Shown here in pieces: positions 15,711 to 20,556 of a DNA stretch of 20,556 nt (position 1 is its first letter; every line of letters starts with the position of its first letter). The notes under the pieces were generated by a model. The model was not told where the DNA came from. It saw nothing but the letters and a program-made list of their open reading frames with translations, and did not search any database. Made by a program: the position numbers and the translations under genes. This stretch comes from Flavobacteriaceae bacterium (lineage in GTDB: Bacteria > Bacteroidota > Bacteroidia > Flavobacteriales > Flavobacteriaceae), in assembly GCA_947443815.1 (NCBI GenBank), contig CANEXR010000018.1, positions 1 to 20,556 on the forward strand, written 5' to 3'.

Positions 15711-16907
15711 TTATTTCCCTTGGAATTTTTTGATTAATTTTCCTTTTACATAGAATTCTGCCACAGCATTTAATGCAAATGAAAAAATAAAAAGTAAAGA
15801 CCCAATAAAAAATAGCACACTATAATGGGTTTCCCCAAATACGGTTTCTGCCATTTCTGAACCAATAGTGGCTGCAAAAGTACGCACGCTTTCAAAAGGA
15901 TTAGCAGACAATAATGCGGCATTCCCTGTAGCCATTAAAGCAATCATTGTTTCTCCAAAGACCCTACCAACACCTAATAATAAAGCGGCAAAAATTCCTG
16001 GGGTTGCTGCTGGTAAAATGACTGAAAAAGCGGTTTGTGCTTTACTTGCTCCTAAGGCCAAACTAGCTTCAGTATAGGTTTTAGGAACTGCTGACAAGGC
16101 ATCTTCTGAAATGGTATAAATAATTGGTATAGCTGCCAATGCCATTGCAACTCCTCCTATAAAAGCATTTAATCGAGAATCATAACCAAATATATCTTGA
16201 AAAAAAGTGGCCAAAACCATCATGGCAAAAAAACCAATAACTACTGATGGAAATGCAGCTAACATTTCAATAATCGGTTTTATAATTTCTTTTCTTCTGT
16301 TAGAAGCAAAACAAGAGGTATAAATGGCTGCCAAAATTGCTAAAGGTCCAGCAATAAGCATCGCTATTATTGTCACTTTTAAAGTTCCTACTAATAGTCC
16401 CAAAAGACCAAAACGTGGATTATCCGAAACAGGAACCCATTCTGTAGAAAGAAAAGTACTCCATGTTTTGTCTGCTCCTTCTGTGTTCTCGGATACTGCT
16501 TCAGGGGTTTCTTCAGTAGTTCCAACTGTTAAATCTTCTTTAGAAGCTCCATAGGTTTCTGGCTGCAAATCTTCATTAGAAACTGGTTCAGCATTATAAC
16601 TTTCTGGTTTTAAATCTTCTGTTGGAGTGCCATATGATTCTGGTTTTAAATCTTCAGCTGGTGCTCCATAAGTCTCCATTTTTTCTTTTGAAGTAGCCTG
16701 AATCTCCGTTTTCTCTTTTGGTTTATCACCAAAATTAAACAAAGGAAGCGACTCTTTAAAAACAAAAATGAAAATCAAAAAAATGATTGCAATCGATAAA
16801 AATGCAATCGAGGATATAATTTTTTCAGCAAGAAATTCAGATAAACGAAATTGTTTTTTTAGGCTTTCCTTGGTAAAAATAGATTTATTTGGTAATTGGG
16901 TATTCAT
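15711..16907 (-). CDS. pstC: phosphate ABC transporter permease PstC with acidic repeat insert
   Basis: This encodes 398 residues, longer than the roughly 320 of E. coli-type PstC. The N-terminus is cytoplasmic and TM1 is at about residues 30-50. A long polar segment (51-166) follows before TM2, and then the permease core with the EAA loop EASLALGASKAQTAFSVILPA and the GRVFGETMIAL motif typical of PstC. The extra length is mostly an acidic, Pro-rich repeat at residues 78-128. With the N-terminus inside the cell, this segment should face the periplasm, where PstS docks. It lies 77 bp after pstS across a hairpin terminator and 1 bp before pstA. Confidence 0.95.
   Translation of the reverse strand: MNTQLPNKSIFTKESLKKQFRLSEFLAEKIISSIAFLSIAIIFLIFIFVFKESLPLFNFGDKPKEKTEIQATSKEKMETYGAPAEDLKPESYGTPTEDLKPESYNAEPVSNEDLQPETYGASKEDLTVGTTEETPEAVSENTEGADKTWSTFLSTEWVPVSDNPRFGLLGLLVGTLKVTIIAMLIAGPLAILAAIYTSCFASNRRKEIIKPIIEMLAAFPSVVIGFFAMMVLATFFQDIFGYDSRLNAFIGGVAMALAAIPIIYTISEDALSAVPKTYTEASLALGASKAQTAFSVILPAATPGIFAALLLGVGRVFGETMIALMATGNAALLSANPFESVRTFAATIGSEMAETVFGETHYSVLFFIGSLLFIFSFALNAVAEFYVKGKLIKKFQGK
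16524..16676 (-). repeat. four degenerate repeats inside pstC
   Basis: The repeats encode residues 78-128 of PstC. The units begin ETYGAPAEDLKP, ESYGTPTEDLKP, ESYNAEPVSNEDLQP and ETYGASKEDLTV. Three are 12 residues (36 bp) and the third carries three extra residues. The pattern is E-[ST]-Y-[GN]...EDL-x-[PV]. Codon-level divergence between units suggests the duplication is not recent. Confidence 0.8.
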
Positions 16908-16940
16908 CTGAATTATTTAAGAATTCATATTTAAGATAAA

Positions 16941-16973
16941 ACAAAAAAACACCCCTCAAATTTGAGGGATGTT
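16941..16973 (-). terminator. intra-operon terminator between pstS and pstC
   Basis: Read on the minus strand, AACATCCCTCAAA (16973-16961) pairs with TTTGAGGGGTGTT (16960-16948) with one T-G wobble, followed by a T-rich run to about 16942. It starts 12 bases after the pstS stop codon. No second promoter for pstC is apparent in the 41 bases that remain, so partial read-through is expected. Confidence 0.8.
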
Positions 16974-16984
16974 AATTTTTTTTA

Positions 16985-17818
16985 TTATTTCAAAGGATAG
17001 TATCCTACCTCTACAATAACATCTTGACCTTCGGGACTTAATATCCAATCTATGAAGGCTTTTGTTTCGCCAGTAGGCCTTGATTTTAGATACATAAAGA
17101 GGTATCTAGTAATAGGATATGTTTTATTTTTGATGGTAGCAGCTGTTGGTAAAACACCAGGACTTTTATCATCTTTTTTTACTTTACAATCCTTAACGCC
17201 TTCTGCATAAGCGGCACCACCATAACCAATACCATACTTATCTTTTCTAACTGCATTAACAATCGCTGCAGTACCAGGTAATGTTTGGCAAGTTGGAGAA
17301 AAGTCTGTTTTCACAACATTATCTTTAAAGAAACCAAACGTTCCAGAGCTACTTTCACGTCCATATAATTTAATACCAGCATCTACACCACCAACTTCTT
17401 TCCAGTTAGTAATTTTACCCGCAAAAATTTGTCCAATTTGTTTTAATGTAAGTTCACTAACCCCATTAGCTTTATTAAGATAAACCGAAAGTCCGTCTTT
17501 AGCACACGCAATTTCAACTCCTAAAGTACTATATCTTGCTTTTAGTTTTTCTGTTTCAGATGGTTTGATTGGACGACTTGAATTTGCAATATCAGTAGAA
17601 CCATTAATCAATGCCGCAATACCTACTCCTGAACCACCACCTGTAACTTGAATGGTAGTACCTGGGTGTTTTTGCATATAGACTTCAGCCCATTTTTGAG
17701 ATAAAATAACCATAGTATCTGAACCTTTTACCGTAATTTTAGTCAATGAAGTAAAAGAAAATCCTACCGCCATGATAACAAGTAAAATAGCTGTTAATTT
17801 AAGTTTTGTTGTTTTCAT
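16985..17818 (-). CDS. pstS: periplasmic phosphate-binding protein PstS
   Basis: This encodes 277 residues and captures phosphate in the periplasm, handing it to PstCA. A signal sequence covers about residues 1-22 (basic start, then AILLVIMAVGFSF). There is no lipobox cysteine, so it is probably a soluble periplasmic protein rather than a lipoprotein. Ligand-binding segments are present: GSDTM (32-36), GGGSGVGIAA (60-69) and GRESSSGTFG (153-162), all typical of PstS. Its length fits the compact type. It lies 36 bp after the porin gene, with no promoter seen between them. A hairpin directly after its stop probably stabilises or overproduces this transcript relative to the permease genes. Confidence 0.95.
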   Translation of the reverse strand: MKTTKLKLTAILLVIMAVGFSFTSLTKITVKGSDTMVILSQKWAEVYMQKHPGTTIQVTGGGSGVGIAALINGSTDIANSSRPIKPSETEKLKARYSTLGVEIACAKDGLSVYLNKANGVSELTLKQIGQIFAGKITNWKEVGGVDAGIKLYGRESSSGTFGFFKDNVVKTDFSPTCQTLPGTAAIVNAVRKDKYGIGYGGAAYAEGVKDCKVKKDDKSPGVLPTAATIKNKTYPITRYLFMYLKSRPTGETKAFIDWILSPEGQDVIVEVGYYPLK

Positions 17819-17854
17819 TTTATATTTATTTATTTTTAATTTAATTTTTTCTAA

Positions 17855-19186
17855 TTAAAATCCTGCTTGAATTCTTATTGTAAAAGTATTATCTAATTTA
17901 TCTCTTAAATAATCCCCACCAACTTTAGTACTTGTTTCATTTATTGGCAAGCTATACCCTGCAACAATTTTTACATTGTCATCATAAAAATACTGCCAAG
18001 AAAAAGACCATGTTTTGTACATTAAATCTTCTTTGATAGTCACAGCATTTCCAGACAAATGTTTGTTAGGATCCCAACTATCGTATCGAACAGCAAGTTG
18101 ATTGCTTTTTCCAATATTTTTTACTAAAGTAGCATAATATCCATTAAAATCACGGATCCCATTAAAATTAAAACTTGGGTTACTATTAGCTACAGGTAAA
18201 GCAGCAGTTGCTTTTTCGCCAGAGATAACTCCTGAAAGATACTCTCCTTTTAATGACATTCCACCAAGGAAATCATAATATATTCTCATCTCACCACCGA
18301 ACCATCTTTTTTGAAAACTATCTCCAACTTTAGCGGTGAAATCTTGATTATTTGCATCACTAAATGTTCCAGCTACTAAAACCGTTGTATTCCCTAAGTA
18401 AGTATGTGCACCCAAATCAATTCCTAATCCTTTTGATGGAAATTTAAGCGAATAAACCCCTCTCATCATTACATCTTTCTTACTATCAACATCTCTAAGG
18501 TTATTAGTCAATGAACCTTCACCATAATTACCATTAAAAACAGCTAATTGAAATTTGAAAGGAATAGCATATTTGTTTTCAAAATCTGCTTCAATTTTAG
18601 CTCCTAAATCTCTTTCTTGCGGATATAAGATACCTGACATCCTACTTCTTTCTAATAACTCTCTTGATCTTGAAGAAAACTCAACTTCATAACTTGTTCT
18701 ATTGAACTGTCCTAAAAACAATTTAAAAGTTTGCGTCCATCGATCATTTAATTGAACATAAGCGTCTCTTAAAGTTACTTTGTCGAATGCATAATCTGGT
18801 TGAATAACAAACACAGCGCCTGGGGTTGGCTCATAAGTTAACTTAACACGTGCTCTTCTAATTAAAAAAGAATTTGTTATAGGAACAGCTTTTGTTGATG
18901 GTCCTGGACCAATGTTATCCTGGTAATTGTACATCTCATATTGAGCTTGTAAATAACCCGAAAATTTAATTTTAGTCAATTTGTCTAAATTCCCTTCCAT
19001 AACAGATAATTTCTCGTCTAATGATGAGAATTGCATTGTATGGGTATCTAACGACTCTTTTAGTGATTCAATACTTAATGTTTTAACAGAATCAACTGCT
19101 ACTGAACTTAACGAATCATTACTAACATCTTGTGCATAAGATAAAAATGAACTTCCTACCAAAATTGCAAATAAAAATTTTTTCAT
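17855..19186 (-). CDS. phosphate-selective porin (OprO/OprP-type)
   Basis: This encodes 443 residues. A signal peptide covers about residues 1-18 (SYA cleavage site), and the protein ends in IQAGF with the terminal Phe expected of an outer-membrane barrel. Residues about 38-72 have a heptad-like pattern and probably form a short coiled coil that aids trimerisation. The barrel follows from about residue 74 (KFSGYLQAQYEMYNYQ) and matches the phosphate-selective porin O/P family pattern (RRARVKLTYEPTPGAVFVIQ, then FKLFLGQFNRTSYE). It should let phosphate cross the outer membrane. Its position directly before pstS strongly supports a phosphate role over the polyphosphate or general alternatives. 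A candidate Pho box lies upstream. Confidence 0.9.
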   Translation of the reverse strand: MKKFLFAILVGSSFLSYAQDVSNDSLSSVAVDSVKTLSIESLKESLDTHTMQFSSLDEKLSVMEGNLDKLTKIKFSGYLQAQYEMYNYQDNIGPGPSTKAVPITNSFLIRRARVKLTYEPTPGAVFVIQPDYAFDKVTLRDAYVQLNDRWTQTFKLFLGQFNRTSYEVEFSSRSRELLERSRMSGILYPQERDLGAKIEADFENKYAIPFKFQLAVFNGNYGEGSLTNNLRDVDSKKDVMMRGVYSLKFPSKGLGIDLGAHTYLGNTTVLVAGTFSDANNQDFTAKVGDSFQKRWFGGEMRIYYDFLGGMSLKGEYLSGVISGEKATAALPVANSNPSFNFNGIRDFNGYYATLVKNIGKSNQLAVRYDSWDPNKHLSGNAVTIKEDLMYKTWSFSWQYFYDDNVKIVAGYSLPINETSTKVGGDYLRDKLDNTFTIRIQAGF

Positions 19187-19207
19187 TCTTTACGTTTTAT
19201 TTTTTTA

Positions 19208-19215
19208 CAAAGATG
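19208..19215 (-). promoter_or_regulatory. -7-like element for the porin-pst operon
   Basis: Read on the minus strand this is CATCTTTG, one base off TAnnTTTG, 21 bases before the porin ATG. No TTG lies at the expected -33 position; direct repeats occupy that place instead. This is what an activator-dependent promoter looks like. Confidence 0.45.
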
Positions 19216-19219
19216 AAAC

Positions 19220-19252
19220 AGTTATGTTAAGCTAATGTTATCGAAATATTAT
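19220..19252 (-). promoter_or_regulatory. candidate Pho box: three 11-bp direct repeats
   Basis: On the minus strand three consecutive 11-base units read ATAATATTTCG (19252-19242), ATAACATTAGC (19241-19231) and TTAACATAACT (19230-19220). The conserved core is WTAAYA with 5-base spacers. Eleven-base phasing is the hallmark of PhoB/PhoP binding sites, and the TTAACA core resembles the Bacillus PhoP box. The array ends four bases before the -7-like element. Assigning it to PhoB is inference from context. Confidence 0.5.
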
Positions 19253-19375
19253 CTTGACAATAAATAAATTTAAATACTTTAATGTATTGTTTTAGTGTTA
19301 ATTACAAACAGGAAAAAACTTTAAACAACTCCATTAGTATAATTTTAGATGTTCTTTATATAAAATTGAAACTAT

Positions 19376-19405
19376 TAAATAACTGATTTGGTATCCAGTT
19401 ATTTA
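19376..19405 (-). terminator. A/T-rich hairpin at the end of phoR
   Basis: The 10-bp stem TAAATAACTG (19376-19385) pairs with CAGTTATTTA (19396-19405) around a 10-base loop, and one arm overlaps the phoR stop codon. It lacks a proper T-run, so termination here is doubtful; it may only protect the 3' end. Confidence 0.3.
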
Positions 19406-20463
19406 TTTAATTTAGTTTTTTCGATTGTAAAAGAAAATTCAGAGCCTATTCCAAACTCACTCTCAACGTATATTTTTTCTTTATGCGCTTCAATAATGTG
19501 TTTTACAATTGCCAATCCTAATCCAGAACCTCCTTCAGAACGGGAGCCACTTTTATCTACTCTATAAAAACGTTCAAAAAGCCTTGGGATATTTTGCTTT
19601 TCAATACCTTCACCATCATCGGTTACGCGAACAAGTACTTTTTTATGAGTTAAATTTACTATTGCTATTTCGGTTTCCCCACCTTCTTTTCCATATTTAA
19701 TTGAATTCACAATTAAATTTTCAACTACTTGCTGAATTTTATCTTTATCTCCATGGACAAAAATGGGTTGCAAATGATTATTTTCAAATGAAAGTGTAAT
19801 CTTCTTTTTATCCGCTTTCATTTCTAATAAATCAAAAACACTTTGAATTAATTCTACGATATCAAAATCTGAAAATTCTAAATACAAATCTCCCGATTCT
19901 AATTTAGTGATCATATCTAAGTCTTCAACAATATAAATCAATCGTTCTACCCCTTTTTCAGCTCGTTTTAAATATTTTTTACGAACTGTTTTGTCATCCA
20001 TCGCACCATCAACTAGTGTCGAAAGATAGCCTTGTACAGTAAATAAAGGGGTTTTTAATTCATGGGAGACGTTTCCAAGGAATTCTCTTCGGTATTCTTC
20101 ACGGACCTGAAGCATCTCGATTTCCAATTTTTTATCGGTGGCAAATTTCTTAACTTCACGAGTTAAGGTTTCCATATCTGTAGTAATAGGCTTGTTGATA
20201 AAGGAACTCGATTCTAATAAAGCAACATCATCATAAATTTTTTTGACACGTCGGTATATAAAGCGTTCCACCCGATATTGAAGTACTAAAAAAGAAAATA
20301 AATAAATAACAACTAGGCATAAAATACCAAAAAACAATAAGTTAACTGGTTTTGAACCAAAAAACAACACCACCATAAACATCACAAATCCAGTTGCAAA
20401 AAGACTAATGAATAAGGCTGATTTTATGGCAAATTTATACGTTTTTTTAAAATTTATTTTCAT
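19399..20463 (-). CDS. phoR: phosphate-regulon-type sensor histidine kinase PhoR
   Basis: This encodes 354 residues. Two membrane segments lie at about residues 12-35 and 40-62, with almost no periplasmic loop between them. The phosphoacceptor His134 lies in SHELKTPL. The ATPase domain shows the N box (NLIVNSIKYG), G1 (DDGEGI), F box (FERFYRVDKSGSR) and G2 (GGSGLGLAIVK). The near-absence of a sensor loop fits PhoR, which reads phosphate through PstSCAB/PhoU rather than directly. The linker between TM2 and the His box (about 63-125) looks too short for the PAS domain found in enterobacterial PhoR. The ATG at 20463 is preferred over an in-frame TTG nine bases upstream. It follows the response-regulator gene by 61 bp. 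Confidence 0.88.
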   Translation of the reverse strand: MKINFKKTYKFAIKSALFISLFATGFVMFMVVLFFGSKPVNLLFFGILCLVVIYLFSFLVLQYRVERFIYRRVKKIYDDVALLESSSFINKPITTDMETLTREVKKFATDKKLEIEMLQVREEYRREFLGNVSHELKTPLFTVQGYLSTLVDGAMDDKTVRKKYLKRAEKGVERLIYIVEDLDMITKLESGDLYLEFSDFDIVELIQSVFDLLEMKADKKKITLSFENNHLQPIFVHGDKDKIQQVVENLIVNSIKYGKEGGETEIAIVNLTHKKVLVRVTDDGEGIEKQNIPRLFERFYRVDKSGSRSEGGSGLGLAIVKHIIEAHKEKIYVESEFGIGSEFSFTIEKTKLNK

Positions 20464-20524
20464 TGATAACAACCCTTTGTTAAAGTAATTTTGAATAATT
20501 TTTTACCTTAAAAGGATTTACTAA

Positions 20525-20556
20525 TTACACTTCGAATTTGTAACCTACACCTTTTA
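20525..20556 (-). CDS. response regulator PhoB, C-terminal end only
   Basis: Only the last ten complete codons lie inside the window. On the minus strand they read KGVGYKFEV followed by a TAA stop at 20527-20525. This is the usual end of the winged-helix DNA-binding domain of OmpR/PhoB-family regulators (RGvGYkFe type). Directly upstream of phoR, it is most likely the PhoB partner. The family call rests on the motif and context; the rest of the gene is outside the window. Confidence 0.7.
   Translation of the reverse strand, partial: KGVGYKFEV

Noticed and set aside
20464..20472. Upstream TTG start for phoR adding three residues
   Set aside because: The ATG at 20463 is a better start; TTG starts elsewhere in this window (15, 13950) also look like extensions rather than true starts.
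1..20556. Mobile element, CRISPR array, defence island, rRNA or tRNA
   Set aside because: No transposase, integrase, long inverted or direct flanking repeats, spaced repeat array, cas-like protein, or tRNA/rRNA-like sequence was recognised on either strand.

Overview
This window looks like chromosomal DNA from a member of the Bacteroidota, most likely a Flavobacterium-type organism. The DNA is strongly A+T-rich. Start sites lack Shine-Dalgarno sequences. Several genes are preceded by the Bacteroidota -7 promoter element TAnnTTTG. The protein set is also typical of Flavobacteriia: a MarC-family protein, an S41 protease with a PDZ domain, a large SprA-like outer-membrane protein, a PBCV basic-adaptor protein, and a pst operon headed by an OprO/P-type porin. 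I see no mobile element, phage, CRISPR array, rRNA or tRNA, and no gene-free stretch longer than about 215 bases.

Layout. Positions 1-1549 (+) hold a MarC-like membrane protein, a 67-residue two-helix membrane protein and an unusually short FAD/NAD(P)-type oxidoreductase; the last two are 3 bp apart. Positions 1587-4191 (-) form a tight three-gene operon: a HupE/UreJ membrane protein, then dCMP deaminase, then a C-terminal processing (S41) protease. A TerB-like gene (+) and fructose-1,6-bisphosphatase (-) converge on a shared terminator near 4820. A GNAT acetyltransferase and aspartate kinase follow (+), with a heptanucleotide tandem repeat directly before the kinase. Then come a 1143-residue outer-membrane beta-barrel candidate with its own promoter, a small Lys/Ala/Glu-rich secreted protein with a PBCV basic-adaptor tail, and a GT-B glycosyltransferase.

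Positions 13225-20556 (-) form a phosphate-starvation locus. In transcription order it is phoB (only its last codons are inside the window), phoR, phosphate-selective porin, pstS, pstC, pstA, pstB and phoU. The expected logic is as follows: the porin admits phosphate through the outer membrane, PstS captures it in the periplasm, PstCAB pumps it inwards, and PhoU with PhoR/PhoB reports pump status to transcription. Three features stand out. First, three 11-bp direct repeats sit where the -33 element should be upstream of the porin and look like a Pho box. Second, a strong terminator-like hairpin lies between pstS and pstC and probably sets PstS in excess. Third, PstC carries an acidic four-copy repeat in the segment that should be periplasmic.

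Most genes are ordinary housekeeping or transport genes. I do not see a clearly new defence, mobile or biosynthetic system. The best leads are the predicted Pho-box/promoter architecture, the PstC repeat insert, the variable-looking heptamer repeat before aspartate kinase, and the uncharacterised outer-membrane protein with an EF-hand-like loop.
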